The notes beneath the pieces were generated by a model, which made no database searches, was not told the DNA's origin, and saw only the letters and a list, made by a program, of their open reading frames with translations. A stretch of 23,818 nt of DNA, from positions 1-23,818 of the forward strand of contig CAOKFD010000042.1 of the NCBI GenBank assembly GCA_948467645.1, given 5' to 3'. Source of the stretch: Fimadaptatus sp948467645. Lineage in GTDB: Bacteria > Bacillota > Clostridia > Christensenellales > Aristaeellaceae. Of the stretch, positions 6,899-12,998 are shown piece by piece (position 1 is the stretch's first letter; every line of letters begins with the position of its first letter). The position numbers and the translations under genes were made by a program.

Positions 6899-6997
6899 GT
6901 GTCAGACTTTGAAATGATTTCATTGTTCTGCATGATCATCTCGATTGTGCTGGTTGCGATCGATCTCGGTCACAACATGAACAACCACAAGAAGTAA
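6899..6997 (+). CDS. Putative holin-like type I toxin, module B
   Basis: This is a second 32-residue copy starting at GTG, with the same peptide as module A (MSDFEMISL..., one transmembrane segment, NNHKK tail). The leader, ribosome-binding site and downstream antisense gene are all present, so this module also looks intact. The 403-bp tandem period, with very few differences from module A in the leader and coding part, points to recent duplication. Divergence is concentrated in the antisense region between the terminator stem and the CCCCTCC box (about 7034-7055), which is also where the two antisense RNAs would differ in length. Confidence 0.75.
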   Translation: MSDFEMISLFCMIISIVLVAIDLGHNMNNHKK

Positions 6998-7090
6998 AAG
7001 TAAAGCCGCCATCCATCGCAAGTGGCTGGCGGCAGGTACCTCATACCTTTGCGGAGGGGCGAAGCCGTAGCATAAGCGTCATCCCTTCCT
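6992..7090 (-). ncRNA. Antisense antitoxin RNA, module B
   Basis: The minus-strand promoter is TTGACA (complement of 7120-7125), 17 bp, TATACT (complement of 7097-7102). The terminator hairpin is GCCGCCA 7005-7011 with TGGCGGC 7027-7033 and a T-rich minus-strand tail. It overlaps the last codons of the toxin. Ends are estimated. Confidence 0.7.
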
Positions 7091-7096
7091 GCTATT

Positions 7097-7125
7097 AGTA
7101 TATCATAGAGTCTCAAACATGTCAA
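7097..7125 (-). promoter_or_regulatory. Antitoxin promoter, module B
   Basis: TTGACA, 17 bp, TATACT on the minus strand; identical in layout to modules A and C. Confidence 0.75.
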
Positions 7126-7130
7126 CTTAT

Positions 7131-7152
7131 CATGAACAACCACAAGAAGTAA
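7131..7152 (+). pseudogene. Remnant of a third toxin gene (last codons only)
   Basis: The sequence matches the final seven codons plus stop of toxin B (M-N-N-H-K-K end). The promoter, leader and first 26 codons are absent: module B's antitoxin -35 region is joined directly to the toxin tail. This is a deletion within what was a third tandem module. Confidence 0.7.
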
Positions 7153-7245
7153 AAGTAAAGCCGCCATCCATCGCTAGTGGTTGGCGGCAGGTACCCTTTT
7201 CCCAAGCGGAGGGGCGAAGCCAGCTCAAAAGCGTCATCCCTTCTT
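7147..7245 (-). ncRNA. Orphan antisense antitoxin RNA, unit C
   Basis: The promoter is intact on the minus strand: TTGACA (complement of 7275-7280), 17 bp, TATACT (complement of 7252-7257). The terminator hairpin is intact (GCCGCCA 7160-7166 with TGGCGGC 7182-7188 and a T-rich tail). The partner toxin gene is deleted. The RNA keeps the CCCCTCCGC box and could act in trans on the other toxin mRNAs. Ends are estimated. Confidence 0.65.
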
Positions 7246-7251
7246 GTTATT

Positions 7252-7280
7252 AGTATATCATGCTTTACCCCAAATGTCAA
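7252..7280 (-). promoter_or_regulatory. Promoter of the orphan antisense RNA C
   Basis: TTGACA, 17 bp, TATACT on the minus strand. The spacer differs from that of A and B while the hexamers are unchanged, consistent with a maintained promoter. Confidence 0.7.
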
Positions 7281-7295
7281 CGCAATGCAAAGCAC

Positions 7296-7323
7296 GGCGC
7301 GCAGTTCAGCCGAACCGCGCGCC
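7296..7323 (-). terminator. Terminator of the antiporter gene
   Basis: GGCGCGCAGTTC (7296-7307) pairs with GAACCGCGCGCC (7312-7323), 12 bp with one mismatch and loop AGCC. It lies 32 nt beyond the antiporter stop in the minus direction. Short T-rich stretches on both sides mean it could work in both directions. Confidence 0.6.
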
Positions 7324-7354
7324 GCTTTATATACAATTAGCCGGGCTTCACACA

Positions 7355-8590
7355 TCAGCCCTGCACATTCGTGGACGCCTCCCCCACGCGCGCGGGCTTG
7401 GCGGCCGGTATCGCGCCCGACAGGTGCAGCGCCAGCTTGGCGCACGCCGGGCCTATCATCTCGTACAGCACGGACGAGGACAGTATTATCACAGTCAGCA
7501 TATCGCCGTATTCCGCCGGCAGCAGTCGGCTGCCCAGCACCGCCAGTCCGATCGACACGCCCGCCTGCGGTATCAGCGCCAGCCCCAGATACTTGCGCAC
7601 CGGCCGCTCCATGCGCGCCAGCGACGCGCCCGTGTATGCGCCCGTGTACTTGCCCAGTATGCGCGCCGCGAAGTACACCACGCCCGCAAGTCCCGCCGTC
7701 TTGAGCGCGCTCAGATCCAGCCTCATGCCCGAAAGCACAAAGAACAGTATCGTGATAGGCGGGGTAAACTTGCCCAACTGCTTAAACAGCGACTTCTCGC
7801 CGCCCATGTTCATATAGCACGCGCCCATAGCCATAGCGCCCAGCATGGGCGATACGTCCAGCGCCGCACTAACGCCTGCCTCCAGGAACAGAAACGCACA
7901 TGCCAACGCCAGCCGATGCTCCTTGGAGCGCGCAGGCGTGAGCAGCTTGACCATAACAAAGCCCAGCAGCGCGCCGAACGCCAACATACCGACGTTATAC
8001 ACGACCGGCAGCACCGTATCCATCACGCTTACGCCCTCGCTGCTGCCGCTGACGACCGCCGCGCATATCGAAAACGCAATCAGCGCCACCGCGTCGTCCA
8101 GCGCCGCCACCTGCATCAGCGTATCCACGAACACGCCCTTGGCCTTATACTGCCTGATAGTCATTATGCTCGACGCGGGCGCGGTCGCCGAACCGATTGC
8201 GCCCAGCAGCAGGCAGAACTGGAACGGCAGTCCCATAAGCATCATCGCCGCGCACGCAAACGCGCCGCCCAGCAGCGCCTCGCACAGCGTGAGCACTATA
8301 ACGCCAATGCCCTGCTTTTTCAGCGACGACAGTTTAAGGTACTTGCCCACGCTGAACGCGATAAACGTGAGCGCCGCGTCGGTAACAAAGTCCATGCCGC
8401 CGATTATATCCGCGGGTATTAGCCTGAGCACGCTCGGCCCGATGAGCACGCCGGATATTATATACCCGGTCACGTTAGGCAGCCTCAGCAGCTTGGTTAT
8501 GCGCGTAAGCGCAAACGCGGCCAACCAGATAAGACTAAGCGTAATAAGTATCGCCGCAACGGCGTTAGTTTGATAAATGGATTCCAACAT
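7355..8590 (-). CDS. CPA2-type cation:proton antiporter (Na_H_Exchanger fold)
   Basis: This is a 411-residue integral membrane protein with about 11-13 hydrophobic segments and no cytosolic TrkA-N domain. Diagnostic features are GSATAPAS (133-140, the unwound helix of the exchanger fold), ALDDAVAL with the tandem Asp pair D165/D166 typical of electrogenic CPA2 exchangers such as NapA, and a Lys in the later ARILGKYTGA segment. It probably exchanges Na+ or K+ for H+ at the cytoplasmic membrane; the cation cannot be told from sequence. GGAGG lies 8 nt before the ATG. It is divergent from a LysR-type regulator, with a dyad in the shared intergenic region, so that regulator is the likely controller (inference). 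Confidence 0.9.
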   Translation of the reverse strand: MLESIYQTNAVAAILITLSLIWLAAFALTRITKLLRLPNVTGYIISGVLIGPSVLRLIPADIIGGMDFVTDAALTFIAFSVGKYLKLSSLKKQGIGVIVLTLCEALLGGAFACAAMMLMGLPFQFCLLLGAIGSATAPASSIMTIRQYKAKGVFVDTLMQVAALDDAVALIAFSICAAVVSGSSEGVSVMDTVLPVVYNVGMLAFGALLGFVMVKLLTPARSKEHRLALACAFLFLEAGVSAALDVSPMLGAMAMGACYMNMGGEKSLFKQLGKFTPPITILFFVLSGMRLDLSALKTAGLAGVVYFAARILGKYTGAYTGASLARMERPVRKYLGLALIPQAGVSIGLAVLGSRLLPAEYGDMLTVIILSSSVLYEMIGPACAKLALHLSGAIPAAKPARVGEASTNVQG

Positions 8591-8628
8591 GGTACTGCCT
8601 CCATATCCGAAAGCATAATAGCGTGCTT

Positions 8629-8656
8629 GATTTTAGCGCAGTTTCGGAGTAAAATC
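8629..8656. promoter_or_regulatory. Dyad in the antiporter-LysR intergenic region
   Basis: GATTTTA (8629-8635) and TAAAATC (8650-8656) form a 7-bp inverted repeat with a 14-bp spacer. It contains the T-N11-A pattern typical of LysR-type operators. It lies between the divergent starts. Confidence 0.4.
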
Positions 8657-8693
8657 AATATAAATTCTCTTTTGAGCCGATAAACCAATTTTA

Positions 8694-8699
8694 TAATAC
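8694..8699 (+). promoter_or_regulatory. -10 element of the lysR-type gene
   Basis: TATAAT lies about 30 nt before the start codon. The -35 region is poor (CTTTTG), consistent with a regulated promoter. Confidence 0.5.
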
Positions 8700-8727
8700 C
8701 GCATAAAACGCAAGGAGAAGCCCGATT

Positions 8728-9618
8728 ATGATAGACAATAAGCTCAAGACCCTGCTCGCGGTGGTGCAGTACGGCGGATACAGCCGTGCCGCCGCCGCGC
8801 TCAATCTGACCCAGCCCGCCGTCAGCTATCACATAAAACAGCTGGAGGAGGAGCTGGGCATCACCATATTCTATGGCTACAAGCGCGCACCGGTGCTTAC
8901 GCCCGAGGGCGAGGTGCTGGTCAAGTACGCCCGCCGCCTGATGAACATATCCGAAAACGCACTGCGCGCCTTGGACGAATGCCACCGCTCGATACGGCAT
9001 TTCAATGTAGGCATAACGCCCACCGTGGGCGAATCGCTGGTTTCGCGCGTATTCGCGCAATACTGCTCTGAGCACTCGCACGCTTATATAAGTATTGTTG
9101 CAGATGATATAGAAAAGATTTATGATAAACTGCTCAACTATGAGCTGGACTGGGCGATAGTGGACGGCGCGATACCCGAAAGGCGGTTGAGGACGATACT
9201 GCTGGACACCGACTATCTGTCGCTTATAGTCGCGCCCGAGCACGAATTTGTGCATCGGCGCAGCGTGTCGCTGGACATGCTAAAGAGCGAGCGCATGATA
9301 CTGCGCAGCGAAACCGCGGGCACGCGGCGCATGTTTGAGTCGGTTCTGACGCGCCGTGGCATGAACCTGCGCGACTTTTCGGTGGTGCTGGAGACGGACA
9401 ACATCGCGGTTATACGCGACCTGGTGATGAAGAACATGGGCGTAAGCATAATGGCGCATTCAGCCTATCGCGAGGACGAGGCGGCGGGGCGGCTGGTCAG
9501 CGTGCCCATCGACGGCGTGCAGATGCCGCGCAGCATACAGATAGTGTACCGCGAGGACTTTGAACACGCCGAGGTATTTTCGGACGTAAGGCGCATATAC
9601 GCGATGTACGACGCGTAA
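8728..9618 (+). CDS. LysR-family transcriptional regulator
   Basis: This 296-residue protein has the standard LysR length and layout. The N-terminal winged helix-turn-helix spans about residues 3-62 (LKTLLAVVQYGGYSRAAAAL, LTQPAVSYHIKQLEEELG, LTPEGEVL), followed by a two-lobed periplasmic-binding-like effector domain from about 90. AAGGAG lies 10 nt before the ATG. It is transcribed divergently from the cation/proton antiporter, which by the usual LysR logic is its target. The effector is unknown. The spacing to the next gene (103 nt, with its own strong promoter) makes co-transcription with the glycosyltransferase unlikely. Confidence 0.93.
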   Translation: MIDNKLKTLLAVVQYGGYSRAAAALNLTQPAVSYHIKQLEEELGITIFYGYKRAPVLTPEGEVLVKYARRLMNISENALRALDECHRSIRHFNVGITPTVGESLVSRVFAQYCSEHSHAYISIVADDIEKIYDKLLNYELDWAIVDGAIPERRLRTILLDTDYLSLIVAPEHEFVHRRSVSLDMLKSERMILRSETAGTRRMFESVLTRRGMNLRDFSVVLETDNIAVIRDLVMKNMGVSIMAHSAYREDEAAGRLVSVPIDGVQMPRSIQIVYREDFEHAEVFSDVRRIYAMYDA

Positions 9619-9654
9619 GCGCCATATCGCCACACAATTGTGCCTGCGCCGCCC

Positions 9655-9683
9655 TTGACGCGGCGGGGGTAAGGTGCTACACT
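9655..9683 (+). promoter_or_regulatory. Promoter of the glycosyltransferase gene
   Basis: TTGACG (9655-9660), a 17-bp spacer and TACACT (9678-9683). A dyad, GGGTAA (9667-9672) with TTACCC (9684-9689), is centred on the start of the -10 and could be an operator. Confidence 0.7.
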
Positions 9684-9721
9684 TTACCCGAACAATATAT
9701 GGAAATGTGGAGGCAGGAACC

Positions 9722-10672
9722 ATGCCTTTGAAAGCTGATAAGTTATATGTAGTAGTGCCGTGCTACAACGAGGAAGCCGTGCTGCCCGAGACGACGCGGC
9801 GGTTGGGCGAGAAGCTGCACGCGATGATGGCGGCGGGGTCGATAAGCGCGGACAGCCGCGTGCTGTTTGTGGACGACGGCTCGCGCGACCGGACTTGGGA
9901 GCTGATCGAGCAGGCGCACGCCCAGGACGAGCTGTTCACGGGCGCAAAGCTCAGCCGCAACCGCGGGCACCAGAACGCGCTGCTGGCGGGGCTGATGACG
10001 GCCAAGGACTGCGCGGACATGGTAATATCGATGGACGCGGACTTACAGGACGACATAAACGCGATGGACAAGTTTGTGGAGGAGTATTACGCGGGTCACG
10101 ACATAGTATACGGCGTGCGTTCCTCGCGCGCGACCGACACTGCGTTCAAGCGTCTGACCGGCGAAGGCTTTTACAAGGTGATGCGCAAGCTGGGCGTTGA
10201 GATAGTCAACAACCACGCCGAGTACCGCCTGATGAGCCGGCGCGCGCTGGAGGCGCTGAGCAAGTACGACGAGCGGAATCTGTTTCTGCGCGGCATAGTG
10301 CCACTGCTAGGCTATCCGGCGGCTATAGTGCCCTACGAACGCGCCGAGCGGTTTGCGGGCGAGACGAAGTATCCGCTGAAGAAGATGCTTTCGTTTGCTA
10401 TCGAGGGCATAACGTCGTTTAGCGTAAAGCCGCTGACGTTCATTACGTGGCTGGGCATACTGATAATGGCGATAAGCGCGCTCACGATGATAATCAACGC
10501 GATAGCGGGCGGCGGGCTGTCGCTGGTTGCGTGTTCGATCTGGCTGATGGGCGGCATACAGCTGCTCTGCACGGGCGTTTTAGGCGAGTACATCGGCAAG
10601 ATTTACTCCGAAGTGAAGCGTCGGCCGCGCTACTTTATAGAAAAATACACTGATGAAGCTCCTAAAAAGTGA
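9722..10672 (+). CDS. GtrB/DPM1-like family 2 glycosyltransferase, membrane-anchored
   Basis: This 316-residue GT-A enzyme of the polyprenyl-phosphate sugar transferase type carries VVVPCYNEE (10-18), VDDGSRDRT (50-58), LSRNRGHQNALLAG (77-90) and the nucleotide/metal site MDADLQDD (104-111). Two C-terminal transmembrane helices follow (about 240-262 and 268-290) and then GEYIGKIYSEVKRRPRY, the usual end of GtrB/YkcC-like proteins. Such enzymes load a sugar from UDP-sugar onto undecaprenyl phosphate for later addition to envelope polymers. I took the ATG at 9722: GGAGG lies 8 nt upstream, and an in-frame upstream extension (to 9674) would overlap the promoter. No GtrA-like flippase is adjacent. 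Confidence 0.9.
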   Translation: MPLKADKLYVVVPCYNEEAVLPETTRRLGEKLHAMMAAGSISADSRVLFVDDGSRDRTWELIEQAHAQDELFTGAKLSRNRGHQNALLAGLMTAKDCADMVISMDADLQDDINAMDKFVEEYYAGHDIVYGVRSSRATDTAFKRLTGEGFYKVMRKLGVEIVNNHAEYRLMSRRALEALSKYDERNLFLRGIVPLLGYPAAIVPYERAERFAGETKYPLKKMLSFAIEGITSFSVKPLTFITWLGILIMAISALTMIINAIAGGGLSLVACSIWLMGGIQLLCTGVLGEYIGKIYSEVKRRPRYFIEKYTDEAPKK

Positions 10673-10722
10673 CTTAACCTGTTAAAACTTTGAGCTTATG
10701 CGGTTGAATATGAAGATTATGC

Positions 10723-10751
10723 GTGACAGAAGCGTTCAGGCATGATACAAT
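10723..10751 (+). promoter_or_regulatory. Promoter upstream of the J-domain gene
   Basis: GTGACA (10723-10728), a 17-bp spacer and TACAAT (10746-10751). The leader is about 110 nt and heavily structured. Confidence 0.55.
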
Positions 10752-10784
10752 AAATGCGTATGGCCGTTTCAGCCATGCGCATTT
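10752..10784 (+). promoter_or_regulatory. 13-bp hairpin at the predicted transcript 5' end
   Basis: AAATGCGTATGGC (10752-10764) pairs with GCCATGCGCATTT (10772-10784), with one G-T wobble and a 7-nt loop. It begins right after the -10. It might protect the 5' end or act as an early terminator (TTTT at its base). A second inverted repeat (10789-10805 with 10830-10842) brings a long stem close to the ribosome-binding site. Confidence 0.5.
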
Positions 10785-10866
10785 TAGGATATATGACTGG
10801 CGGGTTTCGGCTGGTTTAGGCAGGCACTTACCCGTCATATGTATATAAGCAGAAGGAGGGAGCGCC

Positions 10867-11439
10867 ATGACCGATCCGTTCAGCGAACTGGACGTGCTAC
10901 CGGGCGCCGCGCCATGCGAGATCAGGGCCGCGTACCGCGCTCAAGCACGCAAATGGCATCCCGATAAATTCCCTGAAGGCCCCGAGCGCGCCGAAGCGGA
11001 GGCGCGCATGATACGCCTTAACCGTGCCTACGAGGAGGCGATGGGCCGCGCACCGAGCCGCGCGGCCCAATCCGCCCCCGCGTCAGCCACACCCACTCCC
11101 GACGCGGGCGACGATCTGCTCCGCGACGTTCGCTCGCTGATGGCGATGGGCCAGCTCGACCACGCGCGCCGCGCGCTTATGCGCGCGCAGGGCCGGGGCG
11201 CAGAATGGAACTATCTCTTCGGCGCAATCCTGATGCGCCGCGGCGAATACGAAAAGGCCGCCGTCTACTTCGGCGTCTCCACCCGCATGTCCCCCGACTG
11301 CCCGCAGTACCGCGCCGCCCTCCGCAGCGCCGAAGCCCTCCGCGACCGCTCCCGCAAACCCGCGTGGCAGCACGGCTTGGCTCAACTAGCCAATGTCCTT
11401 AAACGGAACAGGCCCGCGGCGAGGTCGTTTGCTAAGTGA
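10867..11439 (+). CDS. Small J-domain protein with TPR-like C-terminal region
   Basis: This is a 190-residue protein. Residues 3-58 form a J domain with the catalytic HPD (31-33, in KWHPDKF) that stimulates Hsp70 ATPase activity. A low-complexity Ala/Pro linker follows (about 60-80). The rest is helical and resembles one or two TPR units (DHARRALMRAQ, GAILMRRGEYEKAAVYF). It lacks the G/F-rich, zinc-finger and client-binding domains of DnaJ, so it is a specialised co-chaperone, not DnaJ itself. AAGGAGGG precedes the ATG. The stop is followed almost at once by a 425-bp structured element that supplies a terminator-like hairpin. Confidence 0.85.
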   Translation: MTDPFSELDVLPGAAPCEIRAAYRAQARKWHPDKFPEGPERAEAEARMIRLNRAYEEAMGRAPSRAAQSAPASATPTPDAGDDLLRDVRSLMAMGQLDHARRALMRAQGRGAEWNYLFGAILMRRGEYEKAAVYFGVSTRMSPDCPQYRAALRSAEALRDRSRKPAWQHGLAQLANVLKRNRPAARSFAK

Positions 11440-11452
11440 CGAGGGGGACGAT

Positions 11453-11874
11453 GGGTTACGTGTTCTTTCTTTTCAGAAGAAAAGAAAGAACCAAAGAAAA
11501 GCCGATTGGCTGTTCTCCCGCATGTGTATCTTAATTCAGACGCTTTTAGGGAGCTATATACGGGAAGCTACATTGCTTTCTTGCGCCGCTTGACTCGCCC
11601 AGAGCCAGCGGCGTTTTTTATTGCCAAAGTTTGTGGCTCACGCAAGCTATAATCTTAGCAGTTTCGGGATTCCGCGAATGTTCTTTTCTTGTTTAGGCAG
11701 TCTGCGCCCGCGCCATGTTCGCCGCCCCTCGGCGGCTCAGATGATTGTTCGGCGGTGAGGTTCACGCCCGCCGTAAAGTATGGCGGGCGCGAAAACAGTC
11801 CATCCAGACGCGAAACTAGATATATGAGCGGCCATCCATGCCGCGCCCACCATAAATTAGAGTGGGCGCGGAAG
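11453..11874 (+). repeat. Structured ~425-bp dispersed element, copy 3 (full length)
   Basis: The full-length copy has these parts in order: a perfect 13-bp hairpin (11462-11474 with 11479-11491, loop AGAA); the box CCAAAGAAAAGCCGATTGG; a terminator hairpin, CGCCGCT (11584-11590) with AGCGGCG (11607-11613) then six Ts; the box TTTCGGGATTCCGCGAATG; a GCCGCC..GGCGGC hairpin; a stem CGCCCGCC (11765-11772) with GGCGGGCG (11782-11789); and a terminal stem CCGCGCCCAC (11841-11850) with GTGGGCGCGG (11862-11871). It has no credible ORF. The start is 14 nt beyond the J-domain gene stop. Compared with copy 5, both late stems show compensatory changes. Confidence 0.9.
11584..11619 (+). terminator. Terminator inside repeat copy 3
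   Basis: The stem CGCCGCT/AGCGGCG with inner CTC/GAG pairing is followed by TTTTTT. It would end transcripts from the J-domain gene. Confidence 0.65.
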
Positions 11875-12019
11875 CGGGCGTGACTGTTATCTGGGGCCTT
11901 TATTCGATAGATACATGTTCAATTTGCGACGGTTCAATTGGCAGGAGCATTTTCTGCGGAGCTATATTATTGCTACAATTTGCGGATTTACCGGCCATAG
12001 GTTGAGCGTTTGCAAGACG

Positions 12020-12048
12020 TTGACATTTGCCACTGAATATGATAAAAT
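12020..12048 (+). promoter_or_regulatory. Antitoxin promoter, module D
   Basis: TTGACA (12020-12025), a 17-bp spacer and TAAAAT (12043-12048). Confidence 0.75.
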
Positions 12049-12054
12049 AAAGGC

Positions 12055-12162
12055 AGGAAGGGACGACGCTTTTTGGTGGGCTTCTCCCCTCTGCATAACC
12101 TGTTGGTAAAAGGGTCCAAGCCGTCAACCATGCGCTAAATGGATGGCGGCTTTACTTTTTGC
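12055..12162 (+). ncRNA. Antisense antitoxin RNA, module D
   Basis: This plus-strand RNA of about 105 nt starts near GGCAGGAAGGGACGACGC and includes the conserved GGCTTCTCCCCTCTGC box. It ends in an imperfect 12-bp hairpin (12120-12131 with 12139-12150) followed by TTTACTTTTTGC. It converges on and overlaps the 3' end of the minus-strand toxin D gene. Ends are estimated. Confidence 0.7.
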
Positions 12163-12257
12163 TACTTTTTCCGGTTAAGGTCGCGTCCGAACTGGACTGC
12201 GGCCAGCACCAAAGTGGCAATCATGACGACCGTTGAAATTACTTCAAACGCGGACAT
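12162..12257 (-). CDS. Putative holin-like type I toxin, module D
   Basis: This 31-residue peptide starts at ATG with MSAFEVISTVVMIA, a single transmembrane segment (about residues 5-21) and a charged end, GRDLNRKK. It has the same design as toxins A and B (M-S-x-F-E-x-I-S, a helix, basic tail) but clearly a different sequence, so the two pairs are diverged paralogues. The ribosome-binding site GGAGGT (complement of 12264-12269) lies 6 nt from the ATG. The predicted location is the cytoplasmic membrane. It is controlled by a plus-strand antisense RNA overlapping its 3' end. The peptide is identical to that of module E. Confidence 0.75.
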   Translation of the reverse strand: MSAFEVISTVVMIATLVLAAVQFGRDLNRKK

Positions 12258-12293
12258 GATACCACCTCCTCCGCTTTTGCATAGCGTCAGAGG

Positions 12294-12311
12294 TTAAAAG
12301 CCAAGCGCCAT
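12294..12311 (-). CDS. Five-codon upstream ORF MALGF, module D
   Basis: The codons (ATG GCG CTT GGC TTT TAA) are identical to modules A and B although the flanks differ, with AAGGAA upstream. The stop overlaps ACCTCT (complement of 12289-12294), which can pair with the toxin ribosome-binding site GGAGGT (complement of 12264-12269). Confidence 0.6.
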   Translation of the reverse strand: MALGF

Positions 12312-12360
12312 CTTATTCCTTACCTGCCAATAGAAGCTCTTTTTCAAAAGCTCCGCTCAC

Positions 12361-12389
12361 ATTATAGCATATTGTGGTATTTGCGTCAA
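12361..12389 (-). promoter_or_regulatory. Toxin promoter, module D
   Basis: On the minus strand, TTGACG (complement of 12384-12389), 17 bp, TATAAT (complement of 12361-12366). The upstream GGAAA(T) block is shared with modules A and B. Confidence 0.8.
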
Positions 12390-12481
12390 TTTCCAGTTTG
12401 GCGGTCACAGGGCATACGCATTTACAGGATTATTGGGATTCATCGCAGGAACATACGACGTATTTACTGGTGGCAATGCCG

Positions 12482-12517
12482 GAATTGCGTACTCAGGAAT
12501 TTTTGAGACACACTCTA
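12482..12517. repeat. Fragment of the 159-bp MITE at the duplication junction
   Basis: GAATTGCGTACTC and then TTTTTGAGACACACTC followed by TA match one end of the MITEs at 15286-15444 and 18970-19128. Only the last ~34 bp are present. It lies exactly between tandem units D and E. Confidence 0.75.
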
Positions 12518-12628
12518 AATACACGTTCAGTTTGCGACGGTTCAATTGGCAGGAGCATTTTCTGCGGAGCTATGCTATCGGTACAATTTGCGGATTTACC
12601 GGCCATAGGTTTGAGCGTTTGCAAGGCG

Positions 12629-12657
12629 TTGACATTTGCCGCTGGATATGATAAAAT
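12629..12657 (+). promoter_or_regulatory. Antitoxin promoter, module E
   Basis: TTGACA (12629-12634), a 17-bp spacer and TAAAAT (12652-12657). Confidence 0.75.
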
Positions 12658-12663
12658 AATGGC

Positions 12664-12771
12664 AGGAAGGGACGACGCTTTTGGTTTGGCTTCTCCCCTC
12701 TGCATAAAGAGTTACCAAAGGGGTACAGGCCGTCAACCATGCGCTAGATGGATGGCGGCTTTACTTTTTGC
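12664..12771 (+). ncRNA. Antisense antitoxin RNA, module E
   Basis: Same layout as module D: a GGCAGGAAGGGACGACGC start, the CCCCTCTGC box, and a terminal hairpin ending in GGATGGCGGC followed by TTTACTTTTTGC. It differs from D in the arm after the CCCCT box, where AGTTACCAAAGGGG allows a CCCCT/AGGGG stem. Ends are estimated. Confidence 0.7.
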
Positions 12772-12866
12772 TACTTTTTCCGGTTAAGGTCGCGTCCGAA
12801 CTGGACTGCGGCCAGCACCAAAGTGGCAATCATGACGACCGTTGAAATTACTTCAAACGCGGACAT
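12771..12866 (-). CDS. Putative holin-like type I toxin, module E
   Basis: This 31-residue peptide is identical to toxin D (MSAFEVIS..., one membrane segment, NRKK end). The GGAGGT ribosome-binding site, 6-nt spacing, leader, uORF and promoter are all preserved at an offset of 609 bp, so both copies look functional. It results from the tandem duplication at 11908-13100. Confidence 0.75.
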   Translation of the reverse strand: MSAFEVISTVVMIATLVLAAVQFGRDLNRKK

Positions 12867-12902
12867 GATACCACCTCCTCCGCTTTTGCATAGCGTCAGA
12901 GG

Positions 12903-12920
12903 TTAAAAGCCAAGCGCCAT
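12903..12920 (-). CDS. Five-codon upstream ORF MALGF, module E
   Basis: Identical to the other three copies, with the same ribosome-binding site and stop-codon overlap with the anti-Shine-Dalgarno segment. Confidence 0.6.
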   Translation of the reverse strand: MALGF

Positions 12921-12969
12921 CTTATTCCTTACCTGCCAATAGAAGCTCTTTTTCAAAAGCTCCGCTCAC

Positions 12970-12998
12970 ATTATAGCATATTGTGGTATTTGCGTCAA
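12970..12998 (-). promoter_or_regulatory. Toxin promoter, module E
   Basis: On the minus strand, TTGACG (complement of 12993-12998), 17 bp, TATAAT (complement of 12970-12975). Confidence 0.8.

Noticed and set aside
6970..7167. Minus-strand Leu-rich frame over the module B antisense region
   Set aside because: It coincides with the antisense RNA and the toxin complement. The equivalent frame is not kept in modules D and E, so coding is unlikely.
7181..8422. Long plus-strand open frame across the antiporter gene
   Set aside because: It is antisense to a well-supported membrane protein and reads as Arg/His/Gln-rich sequence, typical of the shadow of a GC-biased gene.
12374..12787. Plus-strand frames crossing modules D and E
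   Set aside because: They read through toxin promoters, a MITE fragment and antisense RNAs. Similar frames appear in the second unit only because the DNA is duplicated.
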